From Acinetobacter sp. WU_MDCI_Axc73 (GTDB taxonomy: Bacteria > Pseudomonadota > Gammaproteobacteria > Pseudomonadales > Moraxellaceae): 64,000 nucleotides of DNA. The notes under the pieces are model-generated. The model saw nothing but the letters and a program-made list of their open reading frames with translations, made no database searches and was not told where the DNA came from. A program made the position numbers and the translations under genes. The stretch covers positions 62,001 to 126,000 of the forward strand of contig NZ_JAHPRO010000009.1 of NCBI RefSeq assembly GCF_025562455.1. The letters are read 5' to 3'. Positions 26,386 through 34,892 of this stretch are shown here, one piece after another. The first letter of the stretch is position 1; every line of letters begins with the position of its first letter.

Positions 26386-28299
26386 ATGTTGTATACCGAA
26401 ATACCAACTCAACGCCCTGTTACGCCATTGTTAGATGAGATTGATCATCCACAACAATTACGTCAGCTCGAGCAAGGCCAATTGACTCAAGTGGCTGATG
26501 AGTTGCGTCAGTTTATTTTATATGCGGCAGGACAAAGTGGTGGACACTTTGGCGCAAATTTAGGTGTGATTGAGCTTACTGTTGCGCTTCATTATAGTTT
26601 TAATACCCCGCATGATCGTTTAATTTGGGATGTGGGTCATCAGGCCTATCCGCATAAAGCATTAACTGGTCGGCGTGAACAATTGACGACCATTCGCGCG
26701 CAACATGGTTTGGCTGCATTTCCAGCGCGTGAAGAATCTGTGTTTGATACTTTTGGTGTTGGGCATTCTTCGACTGCCATTTCGGCAGGACTTGGCATGT
26801 CACTTGCGCGCCGTTATCAGAAAAATCCATGCGAAGTGGTGTGTATCGTGGGCGATGGTGCCATGACCGCAGGCATGGCATTTGAAGCGATGAATGATGC
26901 TGTGGCGCATGATGCAGATTTGATTGTCGTGTTAAATGACAACGACATGTCGATTTCCTGTAGTACAGGTGGTTTTGCCAAACATTTGGCTGCCATTTGG
27001 GAGCATGGTCACTCAATCAATATCAATGATGACGGCGAAGCTTATGTACAGCCGCATCCTCAATGGACGTATAACTCGCGTTTACATCAGTCTGCTACTG
27101 ATGCTGCAGATAACTTATTTAAAGCCATTGGCTTTGACTATTTTGGTCCTTTTGATGGTCATGATGTTGAACAACTGGTTAGTGTTTTTAGTGCCTTGAA
27201 AAAGCGTAAAGGTCCACGTCTAGTTCACGTTTATACAAAGAAAGGCAAAGGATTTAAGCCTGCTGAAGCTGATCCGATCACCTATCATGCCATTACCAAA
27301 ATTGCACCAGTCACGGCAGCGCCAGCAAAAAAATTACCTCCAAAATATTCTGATGTCTTTGGGCAATGGTTATGTGATCAAGCGGAGCAGGATGATCGAC
27401 TTTTAGCAATTACACCTGCGATGTGTGAAGGGTCAGGCATGGTTAAATTTGCCAAACAATATCCTGAACGATTCTATGATGTCGCGATCGCTGAGCAACA
27501 TGCAGTTACCTTAGCTGCAGGCATGGCGTGTGAAGGCTTAAAACCTGTTGTGGCAATTTACTCGACCTTTTTGCAACGCGGTTATGATCAACTGATTCAT
27601 GATGTTGCCTTACAAAATCTGGATGTGACTTTCGGGATTGATCGTGCGGGTTTAGTGGGAGAGGATGGTCCGACACATGCTGGTGCCTATGATTATGCCT
27701 ATATGCGTACCGTGCCAAACATTGTGATCATGGCGCCTAAAGATGAAAATGAATGTCGCCAAATGCTACATACTGCTTATTTACATCATGGACCTGCCGC
27801 AGTACGTTATCCACGTGGTAATGGGGTGGGTGTTGAAATTCAGCAAACATTGACCGCACTAGAAATAGGCAAAGCTGAAATTGTAGCGGAATACAATGCC
27901 GAATATGAGGAACAGATTAGTGTTCTGGCTTTTGGTAGTCGTGTGACGGCAGCTATTGAAGCGGCTGTTCAACTTAGCAAACTGCATGATATTGGTGTGC
28001 GTGTCATTAATATGCGTTTTGTGAAACCATTGGATGAACAAATTATTCGCGATTTCGCAGAAAAAACCAGTTTATTTGTGACAGTTGAAGAGCATGCGGT
28101 TATGGCAGGTGCAGGCAGTGCAGTAAATGAGTTTTTGGCCAAAGCACAAATCTTGAAACCAATATTGAACTTAGGCTTACCTGATAGTTTTCTGGCACAA
28201 GCCACACATGCACAGATGTTACAGAGTTGTGGGCTAGATGCGGAAGGCATCCAGAAAGCCATAGAAAAAGTATGGTTAAAGCTCGTACAGACAGCTTGA
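26386..28299 (+). CDS. dxs: 1-deoxy-D-xylulose-5-phosphate synthase
   Basis: Thiamine-diphosphate enzyme that condenses pyruvate and glyceraldehyde-3-phosphate, the entry step of the MEP isoprenoid pathway (also feeding thiamine and pyridoxal). I use the ATG at 26386, giving 637 residues, the family norm. Blocks include [11 protein letters not shown] near 48, the ThDP motif G-D-G-A-M-T-A-G (about 155) with N-D-N-D-M-S-I, the transketolase-like [15 protein letters not shown] near 420, and a C-terminal domain. It is followed by a terminator and stands alone. Confidence 0.97.
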   Translation: MLYTEIPTQRPVTPLLDEIDHPQQLRQLEQGQLTQVADELRQFILYAAGQSGGHFGANLGVIELTVALHYSFNTPHDRLIWDVGHQAYPHKALTGRREQLTTIRAQHGLAAFPAREESVFDTFGVGHSSTAISAGLGMSLARRYQKNPCEVVCIVGDGAMTAGMAFEAMNDAVAHDADLIVVLNDNDMSISCSTGGFAKHLAAIWEHGHSININDDGEAYVQPHPQWTYNSRLHQSATDAADNLFKAIGFDYFGPFDGHDVEQLVSVFSALKKRKGPRLVHVYTKKGKGFKPAEADPITYHAITKIAPVTAAPAKKLPPKYSDVFGQWLCDQAEQDDRLLAITPAMCEGSGMVKFAKQYPERFYDVAIAEQHAVTLAAGMACEGLKPVVAIYSTFLQRGYDQLIHDVALQNLDVTFGIDRAGLVGEDGPTHAGAYDYAYMRTVPNIVIMAPKDENECRQMLHTAYLHHGPAAVRYPRGNGVGVEIQQTLTALEIGKAEIVAEYNAEYEEQISVLAFGSRVTAAIEAAVQLSKLHDIGVRVINMRFVKPLDEQIIRDFAEKTSLFVTVEEHAVMAGAGSAVNEFLAKAQILKPILNLGLPDSFLAQATHAQMLQSCGLDAEGIQKAIEKVWLKLVQTA

Positions 28300-28335
28300 A
28301 TTCTGTAGTAAAAAAAATCCTCATTTTTTTTACCC

Positions 28336-28371
28336 AAAAGCGCGCTAATTTGATAGAATTTGCGCGCTTTT
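28336..28371 (+). terminator. intrinsic terminator after dxs
   Basis: A stem of 15 paired positions with one mismatch (AAAAGCGCGC.. / ..GCGCGCTTTT) and a 6-nt apex, 37 bp past the dxs stop, with T residues following. It lies close upstream of suhB, so the suhB promoter must overlap or follow it. Confidence 0.75.
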
Positions 28372-28417
28372 ATGCATTATTCTTTGTCAAAATCTTCAAA
28401 CTTGTAGTGGGTGTTCA

Positions 28418-29248
28418 ATGGAACCTATGGTGGTCATGGCTGCGCGTGCAGCTCAATTAGTTGGTCAAGAGCTTTTAAAAGCGCATCAAAATCGTCATAA
28501 GCTCGATCTGCAAGTTGAAGAAAAAGGCATTGAAGGCCCAGTAACACGTGTTGATCGTTACCTTGAGCAACTGACCATTGATACTTTGCGTAAAAGTTAT
28601 AAGAACCACAGCTTTCTAGGCGAAGAGTTTGGACTGCAAGAGGGTAAAGGTCATGATGCCGACTGGTGTTGGGTGATTGATCCATTAGATGGCACACAAA
28701 ACTTTATCAATGGTTTTCCACATTTTTGTATCTCTATTGCTGTGCAACATAAAGGCATTACTCAACATGGTGTGATTTTCGATCCAGTTCGCGATGAGTT
28801 ATTTTCAGCGAGTCGTGGTCGTGGTGCCGTTATGAATCAGCGCCGTATCCGTGTCAATGTTCGTGATAATCTAGAAAATTGCTTCTTAGCGGTGGGTCAT
28901 CCGTATCGTGCGATGCGTAATGGCGAAGTGGTGTCTTATGCCGAGCAACATTTTGCTTCGTTGCTAGCAGTCACTCAAGCGGGAGCGCATATTCGTCGTG
29001 CAGGTTCTGCTGCGTTAGATTTAGCATATGTTGCGGCAGGCCGTTTTGATGGTTTCTTTGAAGTGGGTTTGAAACCGTGGGATATTGCAGCGGGTGAGTT
29101 GATTGTCAAAGAAGCAGGCGGAGTTGTTGTAGATGCCCGTGGTGGTAATGACTCAATGGAAAATGGTCAAGTTCTAGCATCATCATTAAAAATGTTGAAG
29201 CCTTTGATGCAAACCGTTGTGCCTGCATGGGGCGAGATGGCAAAATAA
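28418..29248 (+). CDS. suhB: inositol-monophosphatase-family protein (SuhB type)
   Basis: The 276-residue product shows the metal-dependent phosphatase motifs: G-E-E-F-G (about 67-71), W-V-I-D-P-L-D-G-T-Q-N-F (about 86-97, metal ligands Asp, Asp) and W-D-I-A-A-G (about 222-227, third Asp). It therefore hydrolyses inositol-1-phosphate-like monoesters with Mg2+. In E. coli SuhB additionally joins the rRNA antitermination complex; whether the Acinetobacter protein does is inference. The ATG at 28418 starts the family-typical E-P-M-V-V-M-A-A-R-A-A. A terminator follows at 29267. Confidence 0.92.
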   Translation: MEPMVVMAARAAQLVGQELLKAHQNRHKLDLQVEEKGIEGPVTRVDRYLEQLTIDTLRKSYKNHSFLGEEFGLQEGKGHDADWCWVIDPLDGTQNFINGFPHFCISIAVQHKGITQHGVIFDPVRDELFSASRGRGAVMNQRRIRVNVRDNLENCFLAVGHPYRAMRNGEVVSYAEQHFASLLAVTQAGAHIRRAGSAALDLAYVAAGRFDGFFEVGLKPWDIAAGELIVKEAGGVVVDARGGNDSMENGQVLASSLKMLKPLMQTVVPAWGEMAK

Positions 29249-29266
29249 GCCATATTGATTAATTAT

Positions 29267-29297
29267 AAAGCCCTCCTAAAATTTGAGGGCTTTTTTT
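29267..29297 (+). terminator. intrinsic terminator after suhB
   Basis: AAAGCCCTC and GAGGGCTTT form a 9-bp stem with a 9-nt loop followed by a run of seven T. Confidence 0.9.
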
Positions 29298-29336
29298 ATA
29301 GTTACAGTCTTATAAATAGTGAAATAAAACCAAAAT

Positions 29337-29873
29337 ATGATGATTTATTTGATTGGTCCAGGTGGTGCAGGAAAGACAACAACTGCAAAATTATTAGCAT
29401 TACAACTCGGGTATGATGGTTTTGATCTGGATCAATACTTTATGCAAAATGTGGGGGATATTTCTGCTTTTATTGATCAGTTCGGCTATAAGCAATACGC
29501 ACAAAAAAATATTGAATGCTATCTCGCCTTAAGTCATCGTATAGAAGGAAATATCAAATCTTCAATCATTGTTTGTTCTTCTGGTTTTATGACTTATCCT
29601 GAAGATGTTCATATAAATTATATGGAAATAAAACAGCAAATACTGCACTATCCTTTTACTTTTGTGTTGCTCCCTTCATTATGTTTTGAAACATGCGTGC
29701 AAGAGATCGTAACTCGGCAAATGAAGCGGCCATATTTAAAAACATCGCCAGATAAAGAGCGAGATAAAATTACACAGCGTTTCTATAGTTATTCACAATT
29801 AGCCTGTAAAATTATTCTGACTGACGTGCAGCCATTTCAAGTTGTAAATAATATTAAAGTTCAATTAGATTAA
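29337..29873 (+). CDS. shikimate-kinase-like P-loop protein lacking substrate-site residues
   Basis: The 178-residue product begins with a P-loop, G7-P-G-G-A-G-K-T14, then D30-L-D32, like the D-x-D of shikimate kinase. Further matches are Glu60 and a lid-like M-K-R-P-Y with a later E-R-D-K-I-T-Q-R-F-Y. However, the shikimate-contacting Arg of F-R-x-x-E is replaced (Y54-A55), and the G-G-G loop is C-S-S-G (about 80-83). It has the fold of a small-molecule kinase but probably not shikimate activity. The true substrate is unknown. It has its own start 40 bp after the suhB terminator and no operon partner. Confidence 0.65.
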   Translation: MMIYLIGPGGAGKTTTAKLLALQLGYDGFDLDQYFMQNVGDISAFIDQFGYKQYAQKNIECYLALSHRIEGNIKSSIIVCSSGFMTYPEDVHINYMEIKQQILHYPFTFVLLPSLCFETCVQEIVTRQMKRPYLKTSPDKERDKITQRFYSYSQLACKIILTDVQPFQVVNNIKVQLD

Positions 29874-29957
29874 TCGATTAAATTATTTATTCAAATCTCG
29901 TTATTTCAGGAAATGATTAGCTTATTTAGCTTTATATGTAAAAACCTATTAAAAAGG

Positions 29958-29985
29958 GTGACTTTTAAAAACTTTCTGCTATACT
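29958..29985 (+). promoter_or_regulatory. predicted promoter of the DEAD-box helicase gene
   Basis: A GTGACT -35-like element (29958-29963), a 16-bp spacer, and TATACT at 29980-29985 with TGC just before it (extended -10). Transcription would start near 29992, leaving a leader of about 265 nt before the ATG at 30261. Confidence 0.6.
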
Positions 29986-29991
29986 CTCGCC

Positions 29992-30260
29992 ACGCACTTA
30001 AATTTTCCGTTCATTACCTGAACATTCTGTTCTATTCATTGTATGCGCACGCCGTCCATAGAGAGGACCATTCATTGCGCCCAAATCGCTCAGCGATTCT
30101 TCAGGTTCCGGCCGTAATCATGCGTGCGTATAGTCTACATCGTCGTTATTCGGATTGCTGCTGAAATTCATTATTTTCAGTCTTTATTGCCGTGCCGCCT
30201 TTTGTCGATGTCCATATTTGTATTTATTAAAATGGAGCACCCATCAGGGTGAAACTCTCT
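29992..30260 (+). ncRNA. structured 5' leader of the DEAD-box helicase mRNA
   Basis: The leader contains a closing stem of 11 bp (30042-30052 with 30122-30132, one G-U). Enclosed are a GTCC/GGAC hairpin (30054-30057 with 30065-30068) and a perfect AATCGC/GCGATT hairpin (30084-30089 with 30093-30098). Together these make a three-way-junction-like layout. A further CTGAAA/TTTCAG hairpin lies at about 30161-30180. The nested pairing is more than chance would usually give. The 83-codon frame across this region also runs through the promoter and looks spurious. Function (cold response, autoregulation, ligand sensing or a processed RNA) is unknown. Confidence 0.45.
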
Positions 30261-32195
30261 ATGAGCAAAACTTTTGCCGATTTCTCTCTACATGAATCTT
30301 TACAACAAGCACTACAGGACCTTGGTTTCACTTCACCAACCCCTGTGCAAGAACAAGCGATTCCAGCCGCTATTGAAGGTAAAGACCTTTTAGTATCAAG
30401 CCAAACAGGTTCTGGTAAAACAGCAGCATTTTTATTGCCAACCTTACATGCGCTTGCTGGTCAGGACACTTTCGTTCCGTTCAAAGAACGCATGAAAGCA
30501 GTGACTCAACCCAATATTTTAGTGATTTCACCAACACGTGAATTGGCTCAACAAGTCAGTCAAGATGCGATTGCATTTGTTCGCCATATGAAAGGTGTTC
30601 GTATTGCAGCAATCATGGGCGGTATGCCATTTGCAAAACAGATTCAACAATTAAAAGGTGCGCAAGTTGTTGTTGCAACACCGGGCCGTTTATTGGACTT
30701 GGTGAATCGTCGTCAATTAAAACTTGATAAAGTTGATGCGTTGATTGTTGACGAAGCAGACCGTATGTTGGATCTTGGTTTCTCTGAAGATTTGGAAGCC
30801 ATTAGCGAATTAGCTGCAAACCGTAAACAAACATTGATGTTTTCTGCGACATTTGCCGATCGTATTATCCGTCTTGCTGAATGCATGATGCAGGATCCAA
30901 TGCGTATTGCAATTGAGACAGGTCATTCAACCAATACTGACATTACCCAGACTTTACACTGGACTGATGGTTTTGAGCACAAGAAAAAATTGCTAACCCA
31001 CTGGTTAAGTGATGAAAATCTAGATCAAGCTGTGGTGTTTGCAAGCACACAAGAAGATACAGACATGCTAGCTGAAGAACTTGCTGAAGCAGGTCATTCA
31101 GTGGTTGCTCTTCATGGTGCGATGCCACAAACCGTGCGTAACCGCCGTTTGCGCAGTATTCGTGAAGGTAAAGCTAAAATCTTGGTTGCGACTGACGTTG
31201 CGGCGCGTGGTTTAGACGTACCGACTATTTCTCACGTGATTAACTTTGGCTTGCCAATGAAACACGAAGATTATGTACACCGTATTGGTCGTACAGGTCG
31301 TGCAGGTCGTACAGGTCAAGCAATTACTTTAGCAACTTATCGTGAGCGCGGTAAAATTCGTGCCCTTGAAGATTATTTAGAAGCACGTTTGAGCGTTTCT
31401 GAAATCGAAGGTTTAGAGCCGTCTCCACCACCTGCACGTTCAGGTCGTGATGGCGGTGGTCGCGGTCGCGGTGGTAATGGTGGTGGTCGTCGCGATGGTG
31501 GTGGTCGTAGCTTTGGTGGCGGTGGTCGTCGCTTTGAGGGCGAAAGCAACTTTAAACGTCGTGAAGGTGGTCGTGATGATCGTCCACGTCGTAGCTTTGA
31601 TGATAAACCACGTGGTGAACGTCCTGCATTTGGTGGTGAAGATCGTCCGCGTCGCGAATTTAACTCAGATCGTCCACGTCGTGAAGGCGGTTTTGATGAC
31701 CGTCCAAAGCGCAGCTTTGGTGGCGAAGACCGTCCACGTCGCGAGTTTAACTCAGATCGTCCACGCCGCGAAGGTGGTTTTGATGATCGTCCAAAACGTG
31801 ATTTTGGTGACCGTCCAGCACCACGTCGTGAGGGTGGTTTTAATGATAAACCGCGTTTTGATGCCAATGATGACAACCGTGGTAATCGCGTAGATTATAA
31901 ACCACGTCGTGAAGGTGGTTTCGGCGACCGTCCAAAACGTGATTTTGGTGATCGTCCAGCGCCACGTCGTGAAGGCGGTTTCGGTGACCGTCCAAAACGT
32001 GATTTTGGTGATCGTCCAGCACCACGTCGTGAAGGTGGTTTCGGTGACCGTCCACAACGTTCATTTGGTGATGATCGTCCGAAACGTAGTTTTGGTACCG
32101 ATGAGCGTCCAAAACGTTTCGGTGATGATCGTCCGCGTCGTGGTGTAAATGAAGAAAACTTTGGTCGTGATCGTTCACGTAAACATGATCGTTAA
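30261..32195 (+). CDS. DEAD-box ATP-dependent RNA helicase with Arg/Gly-rich repeat tail
   Basis: The product (644 residues from the ATG at 30261; a GTG four codons earlier is possible) has the RecA-like core of DEAD-box helicases. Motifs are T-G-S-G-K-T near residue 50, P-T-R-E-L near 92, V-D-E-A-D-R-M-L-D-L near 164, S-A-T near 194, and H-R-I-G-R-T-G-R near 340. The core resembles RhlE-type enzymes that remodel structured RNA. Residues 385-640 are low-complexity, with repeats of R-P-R-R-E-G-G-F and D-R-P-K-R. These probably give non-specific RNA binding or phase separation. A long structured leader precedes it. Confidence 0.93.
   Translation: MSKTFADFSLHESLQQALQDLGFTSPTPVQEQAIPAAIEGKDLLVSSQTGSGKTAAFLLPTLHALAGQDTFVPFKERMKAVTQPNILVISPTRELAQQVSQDAIAFVRHMKGVRIAAIMGGMPFAKQIQQLKGAQVVVATPGRLLDLVNRRQLKLDKVDALIVDEADRMLDLGFSEDLEAISELAANRKQTLMFSATFADRIIRLAECMMQDPMRIAIETGHSTNTDITQTLHWTDGFEHKKKLLTHWLSDENLDQAVVFASTQEDTDMLAEELAEAGHSVVALHGAMPQTVRNRRLRSIREGKAKILVATDVAARGLDVPTISHVINFGLPMKHEDYVHRIGRTGRAGRTGQAITLATYRERGKIRALEDYLEARLSVSEIEGLEPSPPPARSGRDGGGRGRGGNGGGRRDGGGRSFGGGGRRFEGESNFKRREGGRDDRPRRSFDDKPRGERPAFGGEDRPRREFNSDRPRREGGFDDRPKRSFGGEDRPRREFNSDRPRREGGFDDRPKRDFGDRPAPRREGGFNDKPRFDANDDNRGNRVDYKPRREGGFGDRPKRDFGDRPAPRREGGFGDRPKRDFGDRPAPRREGGFGDRPQRSFGDDRPKRSFGTDERPKRFGDDRPRRGVNEENFGRDRSRKHDR
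31555..32160 (+). repeat. tandem coding repeats of the Arg/Gly-rich helicase tail
   Basis: Degenerate units of roughly 45-60 bp encode blocks such as R-R-E-G-G-F-G-D-R-P-K-R-D-F-G-D-R-P-A-P. The units at about 31790-31850 and 31910-32060 are nearly identical in DNA. Long frames on the other frames of this stretch are by-products of the repetitive codons. Such repeats are prone to copy-number change between strains. Confidence 0.8.
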
Positions 32196-32218
32196 GATTT
32201 AATTTTTGAAGTTCTTTT

Positions 32219-32248
32219 AAAGCCGATGCTTTTAAGCATCGGCTTTTT
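32219..32248 (+). terminator. intrinsic terminator after the helicase gene
   Basis: AAAGCCGATGCTT and AAGCATCGGCTTT form a nearly loopless 13-bp stem ending in a T-run, 23 bp past the stop. Confidence 0.88.
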
Positions 32249-32311
32249 CTTGTAATAAAACTATCAAAAAATATATAATATGAGAACTGTGTCAAATTTT
32301 TTATTGAGAAA

Positions 32312-32506
32312 ATGAAAGAAAAAAAGGATCTTTATGTAAAATTCTTGTCCCGATTGCGCCATTTCAATTTGCGCAAACTTGGCGCAGCGCTAGTGATTGG
32401 GAATGCTTTATATTTTTCTTATAGTATCTACTTTCATCATGGTGTTTCACCGCAAGCATTTGCAATGCAAGATGATCAAAATAACAGTATTCAGCTCATT
32501 AAGTAA
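32312..32506 (+). CDS. small single-span membrane protein of unknown function
   Basis: The 64-residue product has a very basic N-terminus (K-E-K-K-D..R-L-R-H-F-N-L-R-K), one membrane segment (about residues 22-40) and a short polar C-terminus. By the positive-inside rule the N-terminus faces the cytoplasm. GAG lies close before the ATG. It lies 89 bp before mlaF on the same strand, so it may be carried on the same transcript, but its link to lipid transport is only positional. Confidence 0.5.
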   Translation: MKEKKDLYVKFLSRLRHFNLRKLGAALVIGNALYFSYSIYFHHGVSPQAFAMQDDQNNSIQLIK

Positions 32507-32595
32507 TTGGTCGTTTCATTGTTAAATAACAAGAATTTCATAAACGTTCAGTGCTATATTATGTGAGCTTAAAATATGCAGGAACATATACTGCT

Positions 32596-33414
32596 ATGAA
32601 TAATTCGATACTTTCGACAGCTCAGCCACTTATTGAAGTGAAAAATCTGAGTTTTAATCGAGGGGAGCGCGTCATCTATGAAAATGTTAATTTAACCATT
32701 CGACGTGGACAAATTACAGGCATCATGGGGCCATCAGGTACTGGAAAAACAACACTATTACGTTTAATTGGGGGGCAATTAACCCCAGATCGTGGTGAGG
32801 TTCTGCTTGATGGTAAAGATATTGCTAGCATGTCTCGTCAAGAGTTATTTGCTGCACGGGCACGTATGGGAATGCTGTTTCAAAGTGGCGCACTCTTTAC
32901 GGATATGTCTGTCTATGAAAACGTGGCTTTCCCCATTCGTGCGCATACCCATTTGCCAGAACACTTAATCGCAGAATTGGTCGGACTTAAATTGGAATCT
33001 GTTGGTCTGCGTGGTGCAGAACACCTGATGCCAACAGAGCTATCAGGCGGCATGAATCGTCGTGTGGCTCTCGCACGTGCCATTGCACTCGATCCAGATT
33101 TAATCATGTATGATGAACCTTTTGCTGGTCAGGATCCGATTGTAAAAGGGGTGTTGACGCGATTGATCCGTTCACTCCGCGAAGCATTGGATTTAACGAC
33201 AATAATTGTGTCTCATGATGTCGCTGAAACACTTGAAATCTCAGATTATATTTATGTGATTGCTGAAGGTAAAATTCAGGGTGAGGGAACACCTGAAAAA
33301 TTACAGGCTTCAGCTTCGCCCTTTGTAAAACAATTTTTGACAGGATCTGCTGAAGGACCTGTTGAATATCAATTTAGTCATCAAGCATATTTAAGTAACG
33401 AGGTACATCCATGA
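32596..33414 (+). CDS. mlaF: phospholipid ABC transporter ATP-binding protein
   Basis: The ATPase of the MlaFEDB complex in the inner membrane, which moves phospholipids between inner and outer membranes and keeps the outer leaflet free of them. The 272-residue product has Walker A G-P-S-G-T-G-K-T-T (about 40-48), Q-loop F-Q-S-G-A, signature L-S-G-G-M-N-R-R (about 148-155), Walker B L-I-M-Y-D-E-P, and the H-loop S-H-D. L-S-G-G-M is the form usual for MlaF. I start at the ATG at 32596, as upstream codons add no family sequence. It overlaps mlaE by 4 nt. Confidence 0.95.
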   Translation: MNNSILSTAQPLIEVKNLSFNRGERVIYENVNLTIRRGQITGIMGPSGTGKTTLLRLIGGQLTPDRGEVLLDGKDIASMSRQELFAARARMGMLFQSGALFTDMSVYENVAFPIRAHTHLPEHLIAELVGLKLESVGLRGAEHLMPTELSGGMNRRVALARAIALDPDLIMYDEPFAGQDPIVKGVLTRLIRSLREALDLTTIIVSHDVAETLEISDYIYVIAEGKIQGEGTPEKLQASASPFVKQFLTGSAEGPVEYQFSHQAYLSNEVHP

Positions 33415-34190
33415 ATGCGATTGCCTGGTTAGGTCGGCTCGTGATTGAGCGAGTACGAGGGATGGGTGAAGCAACGTTGATGTTGCTACAAATTGTCTTT
33501 TCTTTGCCTTCTGCAGGTGGTTTTGGTCGATTTATCTACCAAATATACCGTGTTGGTGTCATGTCCTTACTCATCATCGCTGTATCTGGGTTATTTATTG
33601 GGGCTGTTCTTGGCTTACAGATGTATAACATTTTGGTGACTTTTGGTAGTGAAGCCATGCTAGGCACCGCGATTGCACTGACCTTATTGCGTGAGCTTGC
33701 ACCTGTTGTAGCCGCTTTATTATTTGCTGGGCGTGCAGGGTCCGCGCTGACTGCTGAAATTGGTTTAATGAAAGCAACTGAACAACTTTCTAGTATGGAA
33801 ATGATAGGGGTTGATCCCTTAAAACGCGTTGTTTCACCAAGACTTTGGGCAGGTATTGTGAGTTTACCAATGCTTTCGATTATTTTTGCTGCAATTGGTA
33901 TTTTTGGCGGTAAAATTGTCGGCGTTGATTTTTTAGGTGCTGATGAAGGTTCATTCTGGAGTGGCATGCAAAGCTCGATTCAATTTATGCATGATATCTT
34001 TAATGGAACAGTCATAAAAAGTATTGTATTTGCATTAATTTGCACGTGGATTGCGGTTTATCAAGGTTATGCCTGTGAACCGACTTCAGAGGGTATTGCG
34101 ACATCAACCACACGTACGGTGGTGTATTCATCGTTGTGTGTTTTAGGTTTCGATTTTGTGTTGACTGCGGTCATGTTCGGAGGTGTTTAA
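33411..34190 (+). CDS. mlaE: phospholipid ABC transporter permease
   Basis: The membrane-embedded subunit of the Mla exporter, 259 residues, with five to six hydrophobic segments. The family hallmark is L-R-E-L-A-P-V-V-A-A-L-L-F-A-G-R-A-G-S-A (about 88-107), followed by E-I-G-L-M-K-A-T-E-Q (about 110-120), a coupling helix for MlaF. It couples ATP hydrolysis to lipid transfer through the MlaD ring. It overlaps mlaF by 4 nt and mlaD by 1 nt (TAATG), so the genes are tightly coupled. Confidence 0.96.
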   Translation: MNAIAWLGRLVIERVRGMGEATLMLLQIVFSLPSAGGFGRFIYQIYRVGVMSLLIIAVSGLFIGAVLGLQMYNILVTFGSEAMLGTAIALTLLRELAPVVAALLFAGRAGSALTAEIGLMKATEQLSSMEMIGVDPLKRVVSPRLWAGIVSLPMLSIIFAAIGIFGGKIVGVDFLGADEGSFWSGMQSSIQFMHDIFNGTVIKSIVFALICTWIAVYQGYACEPTSEGIATSTTRTVVYSSLCVLGFDFVLTAVMFGGV

Positions 34191-34873
34191 TGAAATCACG
34201 TACTAGTGAGCTGGCCGTAGGAGTTTTCGTGATTATCTTTGGCGTGGCATTGTTTTTTTTAGCCATGAAAGTCAGTGGTTTGGTCGGTACAAATTTAAAC
34301 GACAGTTATCATATGACAGCTCGTTTTGATAATGTGAATGGTCTTAAACCACGAGCTAAAGTGACGATGAGTGGTGTTACAGTTGGGCGGGTTGAATCGA
34401 TTACCCTTGACCCTGTGACTCGATTGGCGACAGTCGATTTTGATCTAGATGGAAAATTGACATCATTCAATGCTGAACAGTTAAAAGTCGTTCAGCAAAA
34501 TGCATTGGAAGAGTTACGTTACAGTTCTGATTATACTCAGGCAAATCCTGCGCAACAAAAAGAAATGGAACAGAAACTGATTGCCAACATGAAATCCATA
34601 ACAAACATTGATGAGGATGCTTATATAATGATAGCAACCAATGGTTTGTTGGGTGAAAAGTATCTCAAAATTGTACCGGGTGGTGGTTTAAACTATTTAA
34701 AACGTGGTGAAACCATTACGAATACTCAAGGTACAATGGATCTTGAAGATCTGATTAGCAAGTTTATTACTGGTGGTGCAAATAAAACATCATCGGACAG
34801 CTCGGCAGGAGACTCGGCATCACAACCGCATGCAGCTGCATCAAATAGTGCCGAACCTTCTTTCGTTGAGTAA
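34190..34873 (+). CDS. mlaD: MCE-domain lipid-binding protein of the Mla transporter
   Basis: The 227-residue product has an N-terminal membrane anchor (about residues 8-28) and an MCE domain (about 38-165: Y-H-M-T-A-R-F-D-N-V-N-G-L). In known MlaD a hexameric ring of these domains forms the hydrophobic lipid channel to MlaC. G-L-L-G-E-K-Y-L-K-I-V-P-G-G is a typical end block. An insertion near 95-140 is Lys/Gln-rich and may extend the ring, as described for Acinetobacter MlaD. The tail is Ser/Ala-rich. The ATG at 34190 overlaps the mlaE stop. Confidence 0.93.
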   Translation: MKSRTSELAVGVFVIIFGVALFFLAMKVSGLVGTNLNDSYHMTARFDNVNGLKPRAKVTMSGVTVGRVESITLDPVTRLATVDFDLDGKLTSFNAEQLKVVQQNALEELRYSSDYTQANPAQQKEMEQKLIANMKSITNIDEDAYIMIATNGLLGEKYLKIVPGGGLNYLKRGETITNTQGTMDLEDLISKFITGGANKTSSDSSAGDSASQPHAAASNSAEPSFVE

Positions 34874-34892
34874 TTTTTGAGGAGCGATTCTT

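Noticed and set aside
29913..30164. 83-codon frame upstream of the DEAD-box helicase
   Set aside because: It runs across the predicted promoter and the structured leader, has no ribosome-binding site, and its product looks like translated non-coding sequence.
31600..32060. CRISPR-like array of short direct repeats
   Set aside because: The repeats are in frame within the helicase gene, have no unique spacers and encode R/G-rich peptide units.
31373..32295. Long overlapping frames on both strands within the helicase tail (148 and 79 codons plus, 167, 151 and 101 codons minus)
   Set aside because: They arise from the repetitive CGT/GGT-rich coding repeats of the real helicase frame. They lack ribosome-binding sites and have low-complexity Val/Met-, Arg/Pro- or His/Asp-rich products.
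33536..33967. 143-codon minus-strand frame opposite mlaE
   Set aside because: Shadow of the mlaE frame; no start signal and no recognisable fold.
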